Position numbers and translations under genes: made by a program
Notes under the pieces: generated by a model
Seen by the model: only the letters and a program-made list of their open reading frames with translations
Databases searched by the model: none
What the model was told of the DNA's origin: nothing
Shown here: in pieces, positions 1 through 6,048 of the stretch
How the letters are laid out: the number at the start of each line of letters is the position of its first letter
Numbering within the stretch: the first letter of the stretch is position 1
From: Chitinophagales bacterium
Lineage (GTDB): Bacteria; Bacteroidota; Bacteroidia; Chitinophagales; Chitinophagaceae
NCBI GenBank assembly: GCA_015654495.1
Contig: JAATGW010000773.1
Location: 1-6,048 of the forward strand
Direction: 5' to 3'
Length of the DNA: 6,048 bases

Positions 1-102
1 AACAGAAACAGTAACAGTAACCGCGTTAGATGCTTAGGCATCAAACCTCCAAACGCCGGCTGTTATCTACTGCCTACTGCCTTCTGCCTACTGCCTAAAA
101 AA
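1..102. other. Non-coding stretch downstream of the MFS gene
   Basis: This stretch lies past the stop codon of the minus-strand transporter and reaches the left window edge. It begins with a short period-6 pattern (AACAGA, then two AACAGT copies, at 1-18) and ends with a period-7 array described separately. A 5-bp hairpin (GATGC/GCATC, arms 29-33 and 38-42) is the only stem I see; it has no adjoining T-run in either direction and is too weak to call a terminator. No coding potential or RNA gene is visible. Confidence 0.6.
64..98. repeat. Period-7 tandem repeat, unit TGCCTAC
   Basis: Four consecutive heptamers are present: TGCCTAC (71-77), TGCCTTC (78-84), TGCCTAC (85-91) and TGCCTAA (92-98), preceded by a decayed copy TATCTAC (64-70). 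The array ends only a few bases before the transporter's stop codon, which is on the minus strand. It has no self-complementarity, so it is not a terminator. It looks like a short intergenic minisatellite; whether it is dispersed elsewhere in the genome cannot be seen here. Confidence 0.8.
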
Positions 103-1320
103 TCATTTCTCCACAAAATTCAAATCCCGGCCAAATGTTTCACGTGTTTTAATTGCAGCTATAATCGCTATTGACATCAATATTGATCCTGTGATCCACG
201 CTCCGGTGATATAGTTTCCTGTAATGCTGCGCAATAGCTGGAACAGCAATAAAATCAAAGGCAAAGCCCCGCGTACCATATTAGGAATACTGATGGCCGC
301 GCTTGCACGCAGATTTGTTCCGAACAATTCTGCACTCCAGGTAATATATACAACAGAAAAACCTGTTCCGAAGCCGAGACCGAAGCAAATGGCATAAAAG
401 CCTGAAGCACTGCCACCATCCTGTAAAAAATAAATCGTACAAAAAATAATCGTTACAGCATAAAACAGAAGCAATGCTTTTTTCCTGCTCTTCAGCCACT
501 GACTTAATAATCCCACAGTCATATCTCCCAAAGCGATTCCCGAATACTGAAAAACGACTGCACGGGCAGGGTCGATATTCGCAATTCCAAAAGCTTTGCC
601 AAACTGATCTGCAAAAGTGATAAGCACACCAATTACATACCATGCAGGCAGCCCGATAAGAATACATTTGATGTATCGGAGAAACAAATCTTTCCTCGTG
701 AAAAACATCAGAAAATTTCCACGCTGCAGATCTGAATTGGTTATTTTCTTGTAAAGTCCACTTTCGCTCAGGGATATACGTAGAATTAAAAGTATCAGAC
801 CCATTCCTCCTCCAATGAAATAACAGGTCCGCCAGTCAAACAGCGCGTTTATGAAAAAAGCCGTTACTGCGCCAAGAATTCCAAAACTGGCAATCATTGC
901 TGAAGCGACACCCCTTTTTTCTTTTGGCAATAGCTCATTCACCAGGGTAATACCTGCGCCAAGTTCACCTGCAAGGCCTACTCCGGCTATAAACCGTAAT
1001 ACCACATACTGCGGGATGGTTTGTACAAATCCATTGGCGATATTGGCAAGCGAATACAGCAAAATGGAGCCAAACAGTACTTTCAGCCTGCCTTTCTTAT
1101 CGCCGAGGATTCCCCAGAGAATTCCACCTGCGACAAGTCCGATCATCTGCATGCTGATGATCAGTTCACCTTTCTGTAATACAGCATTTGCATCGAGACC
1201 AAGACCCGTTAAACTGGGTCTGCGGATAATACTGAAGAGTAAGAGATCATACACATCTACAAAAAATCCAAGAGCACTAACAATTACTGAAATGTGGAAC
1301 AATCCGGCCTTTTGCTGCAT
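103..1320 (-). CDS. MFS transporter, metabolite:H+ symporter-like
   Basis: Complete 405-residue inner-membrane transporter of the major facilitator superfamily, about the usual family length. Hydrophobic segments suggest about twelve helices: roughly residues 8-30, 54-72, 79-98, 105-127, 138-160, 166-183, then a basic cytoplasmic loop (about 184-213), then 214-236, 253-273, 281-299, 307-327, 340-364 and 372-391. The helix 2-3 loop carries MFS motif A (G70-ILG-D74-KK-G77-R78). Helix 4 starts with the R109-F-x-x-G-x-G pattern, followed by the E129-LLP-KEKR-G137 loop. The second half has E331-LFGTNLR338, like the sugar and metabolite symporter branches. The N-terminal D22-VYD segment in helix 1 also fits that branch. 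The start at 1320 places helix 1 directly after six residues; no Shine-Dalgarno is seen upstream. The stop is TGA. The gene is divergent from the heme lipoprotein, hinting at a shared substrate pathway, but the substrate is not predictable. The family is sure; specificity is unknown. Confidence 0.93.
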   Translation of the reverse strand: MQQKAGLFHISVIVSALGFFVDVYDLLLFSIIRRPSLTGLGLDANAVLQKGELIISMQMIGLVAGGILWGILGDKKGRLKVLFGSILLYSLANIANGFVQTIPQYVVLRFIAGVGLAGELGAGITLVNELLPKEKRGVASAMIASFGILGAVTAFFINALFDWRTCYFIGGGMGLILLILRISLSESGLYKKITNSDLQRGNFLMFFTRKDLFLRYIKCILIGLPAWYVIGVLITFADQFGKAFGIANIDPARAVVFQYSGIALGDMTVGLLSQWLKSRKKALLLFYAVTIIFCTIYFLQDGGSASGFYAICFGLGFGTGFSVVYITWSAELFGTNLRASAAISIPNMVRGALPLILLLFQLLRSITGNYITGAWITGSILMSIAIIAAIKTRETFGRDLNFVEK

Positions 1321-1398
1321 AAACAGGTTTGCTATATCGGTTTAGATTGATTAAATATAAGTATTTTAGCCACCGTCATTTTTCAACTACCAGCACAT
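1321..1398. promoter_or_regulatory. Divergent intergenic spacer, probable back-to-back promoters
   Basis: These 78 A+T-rich bases separate two genes transcribed away from each other, so both promoters should lie here or within the gene starts. For the plus-strand gene, TATTTTAG (1362-1369) is one mismatch from the Bacteroidota -7 element TAnnTTTG, about 30 bases before the ATG, with TTTA (1341-1344) as a weak -33 match 17 bases upstream. For the minus-strand gene, the complement of 1352-1359 reads TATATTTA, also one mismatch, but its nearest TTG is about 24 bases away, too far for the usual spacing. The position is strong evidence for promoters; the exact elements are weak. No clear operator palindrome is seen. 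Confidence 0.35.
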
Positions 1399-4300
1399 AT
1401 GAAGAAAATCCAATCCGTCATTTTAACTTCTTCCGCAATTTTATTCTGTCTTGTATATTCTTCCTGCAATTCCAATCCTGCAAATGAAACTGTTGCAGCA
1501 GGTTCGGATTCATTAACTGAAGAGCAGAAACATTTGCCGGAAAATGCATTGAAGGGACTCACTATTTATGATGGTCTCGAAATAAAAGCATTCGCAACAG
1601 AACCCATGTTACTCAATCCCACCAATATTGATGTGGACGATAAAGGCCGCGTATGGGTACTGGAAGCATATAACTACAGGCCAGCCATCAATGGAAATCC
1701 AACCCGGCCTGAAGGCGACAGGATCGTTGTGCTCGAGGACGTGAATGGTGATGGAATTGCTGACAGCTCACATACATTTTATCAGGGTCCTGAAATTGAA
1801 TCACCACTCGGCATCAGCGTGCAGGGCAATCGGGTAATTGTTTCACAAAGTCCGTATGTGTGGGTTTTTTATGATGATAACGGAGATCTGAAAGCAGATC
1901 GTAAGGAAATTATGTTCCAGGGCGCAGGTGGCGAACAGCATGATCATGGTATGCACAGTTTTGTTTTTGGACCAGATGGTAAACTTTATTTCAACTTTGG
2001 TAACGAAGGAAAAACCCTGCTTGACAAAAACGGAAAGCCGGTTCTGGACCAGGATGGTGATCCCATCGCTCCTCCGAAATACAGAATGGGCATGGTTTTC
2101 AGGGCCGACCCCGATGGTTCAAATGTGGAATGCCTCGGGAAAAATTTCAGGAATAATTTCGAAGTAGCAGTTGATAGTTATGGAACGATGTGGCAGAGCG
2201 ATAATGATGATGATGGAAATAAGGGTGTGCGTATCAATTATGTAATGCCTTATGGTAACTACGGCTACCAGGATGAAATGACCGGCGCTAACTGGAGTGC
2301 GAGACGGACTAACTGGGAAGATTCCATTCCCCTTCGTCACTGGCATCTGAATGATCCTGGTGTTATACCCAATCTCCTGCAAACCGGTGCCGGCTCTCCG
2401 ACAGGCATGATAGTGTATGAAGGCAAATTGCTCCCGGACTCTTTTCAGAACCAGATGATCCATTGTGATGCAGGTCCCAATGTAGTGCGCGCATATCCTG
2501 TAGAAAAAGATGGTGCCGGATATAAAGCAACCATTGTAAATATGGTTAAAGGTGAAATAGACAAATGGTTTCGTCCAGTTGATATTTTTAGTGTTCCTGA
2601 TGGTTCGGTATTTATCGCCGACTGGTATGATCCAGGTGTTGGCGGTCATGCAGCTGGCGATCAGCAGCGTGGGCGCATCTATCGAGTTGCGCCGAAAGGA
2701 AATGCTTACACCGTTCCGAAACAGGATTATTCTTCAATTGAAGGTTTGATAACTGCATTGCAAAATCCAAACCTTAACGCACGCTTTCATGCATTTACCG
2801 GTTTAAAAGAAAAAGGGACTGCCGCTGTTCCGGAGCTGGAAAAATTATGGAAGAGCAATGCTGAACCAAGAATGCGCGCACGGGCATTCTGGGTATTGGT
2901 AAAAATAAACAGCAACGGGAATTATATAAAAGAAGCGATTGCTGATCCCAATCCGGATATCAGAATGCTGGCATTGAGAGCAGCAGTGGAAGATAAAAAG
3001 AATCTCTTATCCGTTATAGAAAGCCTGGTGAATGATAAAGATCCGCAGGTGCGGAGGGAATGTGCTGTTGCATTGCATCATTTCAAATCAGCTCAATCAG
3101 CTGCACTATGGACGAACCTTGCAAAACAATACGATGCAAAAGACCGCTGGTATCTTGAAGCACTGGGCATTGCTGCAGATGGGCAATGGGATAGCTTCTT
3201 CAAAAACTATGAGGCGGGAGCCGGTGATATTCTCCAATCTGCTGCGGGTCGCGATATAGTTTGGCGTGCACGGACAGACGCTGCCCTTCCTTTGCTGGCT
3301 TCACTTGCGGGAGATCGCACGGTGCCGCTGCAGCAAAGGCTGCGGTATTTCAGGGCTTTCGATTTCAATGAGGGAAAAGCTAAATCCGGCTTGCTTTTAC
3401 AAATGATCGCAGCCAATGAATCCAATGATGTTGAACTGAATAAACTCGTGCTGAACCATCTCGATGCCGGCACGGTTAAAAATTCACCAATAGCACAAAA
3501 AGCCCTCAGGCAGGTATTACAATCCATCAACGGAACACCGGAATATATTGACCTTGTTCAGAAGTATGGAGTAAAGGAAGAAAATAAAAACCTGCTTGAC
3601 CTTGCAATCAGCAAGTATACGGAACCGGTAGGAAGGGATGCTGCAAGGATTTTCCTGCAGCAGGGTAATGTAAATGAAGTGTGGAAAGTGATTAATGGAA
3701 AAGATACCGCAAGTAGCGCACACCTGATCAAATCTATCAGTCGTGTAGGATCCGCGCCGGCATTGGCTGTCCTTCAAAAACTGATCACCACTCCTTCCTA
3801 TTCCACCGATAACAGGACAATTGCCGCTCTGGGCATCGGAAGAAGTGGCGCGGGCGAAGACCTGGTATTGGAGCTACTCAAAAAGAAAAAGATTCCGGAG
3901 GAATTTATTCCTTCAGTAGTTGAAAGTGTGAGCAGATCATGGCGCAGAAAAGTAAGAACAGAAGCTGAAACCTATTTACCCGCGTCAGCAAAAAAAGAAA
4001 AAAGAAAAATCCCTTCATTAAATGAACTGACTGCATTGACAGCCAATGTAGCTCATGGCAAAGAAGTATATAAAACAGCCTGTGTATTATGCCACCAGGT
4101 GAATGGAGAAGGTGCTAACTACGGACCAGCGCTTAGTGAAATTGGTTCCAAACTTCCGAAGGAAGGCCTGCTGGATGCGATTCTGTATCCTTCAAAAGGA
4201 ATCAGTTTCGGCTTTGAAGGTTGGGAATTCAAAACAAAAGAAGGGTCTACAATTCCCGGAATTATTGCCAGTAAAACCGAATCAGATGTAACTGTGAAAT

Positions 4301-4455
4301 TTCCCGGAGGCGGAACTCAAACCTTAAAATCTTCGGAGATAGTTTCACGTAAGCAATTGGAAACATCCATGATGACAGAAGGTTTGGTTGAAACAATGAG
4401 TGATCAGGATCTGGCCGACTTACTTGAATACCTTTCATCGCTTAAGAAGAAGTAA
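1399..4455 (+). CDS. PVC-type heme-binding CxxCH lipoprotein (propeller-HEAT-cytochrome c)
   Basis: Complete 1018-residue exported redox protein. Residues 1-23 form a lipoprotein signal (MKK, hydrophobic core, then YSSC with acceptor C23; Y at -3 is atypical). Residues about 50-430 match the 'membrane-bound dehydrogenase' beta-propeller family (TIGR02604 type), with the recognisable stretches QSDNDDDGN (266-274), NYGYQDEMTGA (287-297), GSPTGMIVYEG (332-342) and FIADWYDPGVGG (405-416). Acidic loops at D114-x-N-x-D-G-x-x-D122 and D159-x-N-x-D-x-x-x-D167 look calcium-binding. Residues about 446-860 are helical, with HEAT-like repeats clearest at 446-560. Residues about 880-1016 are a cytochrome c domain (TIGR02603 type): heme attachment C895-VL-C898-H899, and a probable axial Met at 991 or 992 in SMMTEGL, where I recall homologues having MPEGL. 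The stop is TAA. It precedes a secreted FAD oxidoreductase on the same strand, suggesting joint electron transfer. The native substrate of such propeller/heme proteins is mostly unknown, so 'dehydrogenase' is a family label. Confidence 0.93.
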   Translation: MKKIQSVILTSSAILFCLVYSSCNSNPANETVAAGSDSLTEEQKHLPENALKGLTIYDGLEIKAFATEPMLLNPTNIDVDDKGRVWVLEAYNYRPAINGNPTRPEGDRIVVLEDVNGDGIADSSHTFYQGPEIESPLGISVQGNRVIVSQSPYVWVFYDDNGDLKADRKEIMFQGAGGEQHDHGMHSFVFGPDGKLYFNFGNEGKTLLDKNGKPVLDQDGDPIAPPKYRMGMVFRADPDGSNVECLGKNFRNNFEVAVDSYGTMWQSDNDDDGNKGVRINYVMPYGNYGYQDEMTGANWSARRTNWEDSIPLRHWHLNDPGVIPNLLQTGAGSPTGMIVYEGKLLPDSFQNQMIHCDAGPNVVRAYPVEKDGAGYKATIVNMVKGEIDKWFRPVDIFSVPDGSVFIADWYDPGVGGHAAGDQQRGRIYRVAPKGNAYTVPKQDYSSIEGLITALQNPNLNARFHAFTGLKEKGTAAVPELEKLWKSNAEPRMRARAFWVLVKINSNGNYIKEAIADPNPDIRMLALRAAVEDKKNLLSVIESLVNDKDPQVRRECAVALHHFKSAQSAALWTNLAKQYDAKDRWYLEALGIAADGQWDSFFKNYEAGAGDILQSAAGRDIVWRARTDAALPLLASLAGDRTVPLQQRLRYFRAFDFNEGKAKSGLLLQMIAANESNDVELNKLVLNHLDAGTVKNSPIAQKALRQVLQSINGTPEYIDLVQKYGVKEENKNLLDLAISKYTEPVGRDAARIFLQQGNVNEVWKVINGKDTASSAHLIKSISRVGSAPALAVLQKLITTPSYSTDNRTIAALGIGRSGAGEDLVLELLKKKKIPEEFIPSVVESVSRSWRRKVRTEAETYLPASAKKEKRKIPSLNELTALTANVAHGKEVYKTACVLCHQVNGEGANYGPALSEIGSKLPKEGLLDAILYPSKGISFGFEGWEFKTKEGSTIPGIIASKTESDVTVKFPGGGTQTLKSSEIVSRKQLETSMMTEGLVETMSDQDLADLLEYLSSLKKK

Positions 4456-4460
4456 AACCT

Positions 4461-4492
4461 TAAACGTTCAACGGTTCAACGTTGAACGTTTA
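4461..4492. repeat. Perfect 12-bp inverted repeat built of GTTCAAC units
   Basis: The arms 4461-4472 (TAAACGTTCAAC) and 4481-4492 (GTTGAACGTTTA) are exact reverse complements around an 8-base loop, GGTTCAAC. The loop carries another GTTCAAC copy, so the region holds two direct copies (4466-4472 and 4474-4480) and one inverted copy (4481-4487), and a second, loopless palindrome at 4474-4487 is possible. It begins five bases after the TAA of the heme lipoprotein. The stem is A+T-rich and is followed by TAGTGTAAAA, not a T-run, so it is at best a weak terminator or an mRNA 3'-end stabiliser. It could equally be a dispersed intergenic repeat or a binding site. Confidence 0.8.
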
Positions 4493-4534
4493 GTGTAAAA
4501 CGTAGCAGCCGGACCAGTCTGGCTAAAATGAAAA

Positions 4535-5461
4535 ATGATGAAATCAAAAAGCATCCCGGTTAATTTCCTGGTTTGTATTTTATTCATATTTTTTTCCGGC
4601 AAAAGTTTTGCGCAAAAAAAACTGACTGTTGATATCTGTGTATATGGCGCAACTTCAGCAGGTGTGATGGCCGCCTACTCGGCTGCAAAGCTTGGGAAAA
4701 AAGTAATCCTTATAGAGCCAAATACGCATACCGGAGGTCTTACATCTGGAGGCCTGGGCTATACTGATATCGGAAACAAATATGCGATCTCTGCACTTTC
4801 TCTGGATTTCTACAGAAGACTCGGAAAACATTATGGCAAATTTGAACAGTGGATTTTTGAACCGCATATAGCAGAAAATCTTTTCAAAGAATACCTGAAC
4901 CGTGCTGATGTGAAACTGTTGTATAGCCATCAATTAAAAGCGGTCAGAAAAAATGATAAAACAATTCAATCGGCAACTTTTGTATACCCTGGTGGCGAGC
5001 TTGAAATCGAGGCTGCGGTCTTTATTGATTGTACCTACGAAGGAGACCTGATGGCGCTCGCCGGCGTTTCATTTATTGTAGGCCGCGAAGCAAACGGAAC
5101 ATATGGAGAAACCTATAACGGTGTTCAGCTGCGCGATAAACATCAGTTTGTTGATGGGATTGATCCTTATAAAATCAAAGGCGATCCATCCTCCGGACTC
5201 CTATGGGGAATCAGTCCTGAAAAGCTGGACGCAGAAGGAACAGGAGATGCAAAATTACAGGCTTATAATTTCCGCATATGCCTGACCGACAGCATTCCGA
5301 ATCAGATACCTGTTACAAGACCCGGCAATTATGACAGCACGAAGTATGAATTACTTCTCCGGATTCTTGAGAAAGAACCCGATCGTCCCTTCAACCTTAT
5401 TATGAAGCCGGACATGATGACCAACCGCAAAACAGATATCAACAATAACGGACCCTTTTAG
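4535..5461 (+). CDS. FAD-dependent oxidoreductase, N-terminal part, ends at in-frame TAG
   Basis: This 308-codon frame is the front part of a secreted flavoprotein of the FAD_oxidored family (PF12831; some Bacteroidota members are labelled xanthan lyase-like). A Sec signal peptide spans residues 1-26 (basic start, hydrophobic 9-20, SFA before Q27). The dinucleotide-binding Rossmann fold follows: VDICVYGATSAG (32-43, variant glycine motif G38-x-T-x-x-G43), the ribose-binding acidic residue E61, then GGLTSGGLGYTD (67-78). Further family segments are FIDCTYEGDLMALAGV (163-178), YNFRICLTD (244-252) and DINNNGPF (301-308). There are two adjacent ATGs, at 4535 and 4538; either works, and no Shine-Dalgarno separates them. 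The frame ends at TAG 5459-5461 in the middle of a conserved segment, and the same frame continues to carry the rest of the protein, so this product would be truncated and probably non-functional. It follows the heme lipoprotein by 79 bases and may be co-transcribed. Confidence 0.88.
   Translation: MMKSKSIPVNFLVCILFIFFSGKSFAQKKLTVDICVYGATSAGVMAAYSAAKLGKKVILIEPNTHTGGLTSGGLGYTDIGNKYAISALSLDFYRRLGKHYGKFEQWIFEPHIAENLFKEYLNRADVKLLYSHQLKAVRKNDKTIQSATFVYPGGELEIEAAVFIDCTYEGDLMALAGVSFIVGREANGTYGETYNGVQLRDKHQFVDGIDPYKIKGDPSSGLLWGISPEKLDAEGTGDAKLQAYNFRICLTDSIPNQIPVTRPGNYDSTKYELLLRILEKEPDRPFNLIMKPDMMTNRKTDINNNGPF
5459..5461 (+). other. Premature in-frame amber codon in the oxidoreductase
   Basis: The codons before are GGA CCC TTT (Gly-Pro-Phe) and after are ACC GAC ATG ATC GGC (Thr-Asp-Met-Ile-Gly). 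From memory of the family, this segment normally reads NNNGxFSTDxIG, so the stop sits where Ser is expected; TCG to TAG is a single-base change. Because the frame is identical on both sides, an indel is excluded. The other two genes end in TGA and TAA and contain no internal TAG, so general reassignment of TAG is not supported. Confidence 0.85.
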
Positions 5462-5467
5462 ACCGAC

Positions 5468-6048
5468 ATGATCGGCATGAACTATAACTATGCCAATGCA
5501 GATTGGGGAACACGTAAGGCAATTCAGAAATTACACGAAGAATACAACAAAGGGTTTCTTTATTTCATTGGTCATGATCCGCGCATGCCTGAACATCTCC
5601 GGAAAGAAATGCTTCGTTGGGGTTATCCAAAGGATGAGTACCAGGCTTTTGGAAACTGGTCACCGCAGATGTATGTACGCGAAGCCAGGCGCATGAAAGG
5701 CGCCTATGTGATGACCCAGGCAAATTGCGAAGGAAAACAAACAGTAGATGATGCAGCAGGTATGGCAGCATATACAATGGACTCGCACAACTGCCAGCGG
5801 ATCGTAATCGAAAAAGGCGGCGTTAAGATGGTTAAGAACGAAGGTGATGTTCAGGTGGGCGGATTTCCTCCTTATCCTATTGCCTACCGGTCACTCATAC
5901 CTGTAAAGACAGAATGTACCAATTTAATCGTGCCCGTTTGCTTATCTGCAACACATATTGCCTATGGTTCAATCAGGATGGAACCCGTATTCATGGTGTT
6001 GGCGCAGTCAGCAGCATATGCAGCTTCACTTTCTATCGATAGCAAAAA
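5468..6048 (+). pseudogene. FAD-dependent oxidoreductase, C-terminal part, after the TAG and cut by window edge
   Basis: The frame from 5462 is the direct in-frame continuation of the upstream oxidoreductase, open for 195 codons to the window edge; the first ATG in it is at 5468. Numbered on the full-length frame, it holds GNWSPQMYVREARR (373-386), the DSHNC segment (416-420), PPYPIAYRSLIP (445-456) and RMEPVFMVLAQSAAYAA (481-497). The last is the C-terminal FAD-contacting segment of this family, so only about 30-60 residues should be missing to the right. Alone it lacks the Rossmann nucleotide-binding half and a signal peptide, so an independent start at 5468 would give a cytoplasmic fragment unlikely to work. 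With the upstream part it forms one gene broken by one stop codon. The absence of further stops or frameshifts says the break is recent, an error in the sequence, or suppressed. Confidence 0.8.

Noticed and set aside
29..42. Small hairpin GATGC-TTAG-GCATC considered as the terminator of the MFS gene
   Set aside because: The stem is only 5 bp and has no T-run in either direction, so it does not meet a reasonable standard for an intrinsic terminator.
281..667. 128-codon open frame on the minus strand, in another frame of the transporter
   Set aside because: It is fully inside the MFS gene on the same strand and rich in Cys, Trp and Arg, unlike a normal protein; the MFS frame explains this DNA.
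851..1345. 164-codon open frame on the plus strand
   Set aside because: It lies antisense to the well-supported MFS transporter; its translation is Pro/Ser/Thr-rich with no recognisable domain and is a by-product of the transporter's codons.
2119..2649. 176-codon open frame on the minus strand
   Set aside because: It lies antisense to the conserved propeller domain of the heme lipoprotein and shows no motif or signal of its own.
4528..4563. Eleven-codon mini-frame starting at ATG 4528 and overlapping the start of the oxidoreductase
   Set aside because: It might suggest a leader peptide, but it has no ribosome binding site, no regulatory codon run and no associated attenuator structure; A-rich start regions yield such frames by chance.
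5440..5480. Frameshift as the cause of the oxidoreductase break
   Set aside because: The frame upstream and downstream of the TAG is the same, and the protein motifs join with no missing or extra bases; only a substitution explains it.
1399..6048. General reassignment of TAG to a sense codon in this organism
   Set aside because: The 1018-codon and 405-codon genes contain no in-frame TAG, and only one such codon occurs in the window; a genome-wide tRNA search would be needed to revive the idea.

Overview
The window most likely comes from a member of the Bacteroidota (a Chitinophagales- or Saprospirales-like lineage would fit), probably environmental. The case rests on an SSC-type lipoprotein signal, starts with no visible Shine-Dalgarno sequence in front of any of the three genes, an A+T-leaning composition, and three protein families that are common together in soil and aquatic Bacteroidota. 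This placement is inference: there is no rRNA or other marker gene here.

Layout. Positions 1-102 are a short non-coding stretch with two simple tandem patterns (period 6 at 1-18, period 7 at 64-98). Positions 103-1320 (minus strand) encode a complete 405-residue major facilitator superfamily transporter. A 78-base divergent spacer separates it from a plus-strand pair. The first of the pair, 1399-4455, is a complete 1018-residue lipoprotein: a beta-propeller 'membrane-bound dehydrogenase' domain, then HEAT-like helices, then a C-terminal cytochrome c domain (PVC-type heme-binding CxxCH protein). The second starts at 4535 and is a secreted FAD-dependent oxidoreductase of the FAD_oxidored (PF12831) type, which runs off the right edge. 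The 79-base spacer between these two holds a perfect 12-bp inverted repeat built from GTTCAAC units.

The main anomaly is in the oxidoreductase. A single in-frame TAG at 5459-5461 cuts it after 308 codons, yet the same frame stays open for the remaining 195 codons and keeps the family's C-terminal motifs. This is a point nonsense change, not a frameshift: a recent pseudogene, a base-call error, or, less likely, a read-through site.

Working model (inference). The two exported redox proteins act outside the cytoplasmic membrane, probably oxidising a carbohydrate or similar compound, with electrons passing to heme; the divergent MFS protein may import or export a related small molecule. No substrate can be read from the sequence. 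I see no mobile element, CRISPR array, tRNA or rRNA, and no convincing evidence for a wholly new system.
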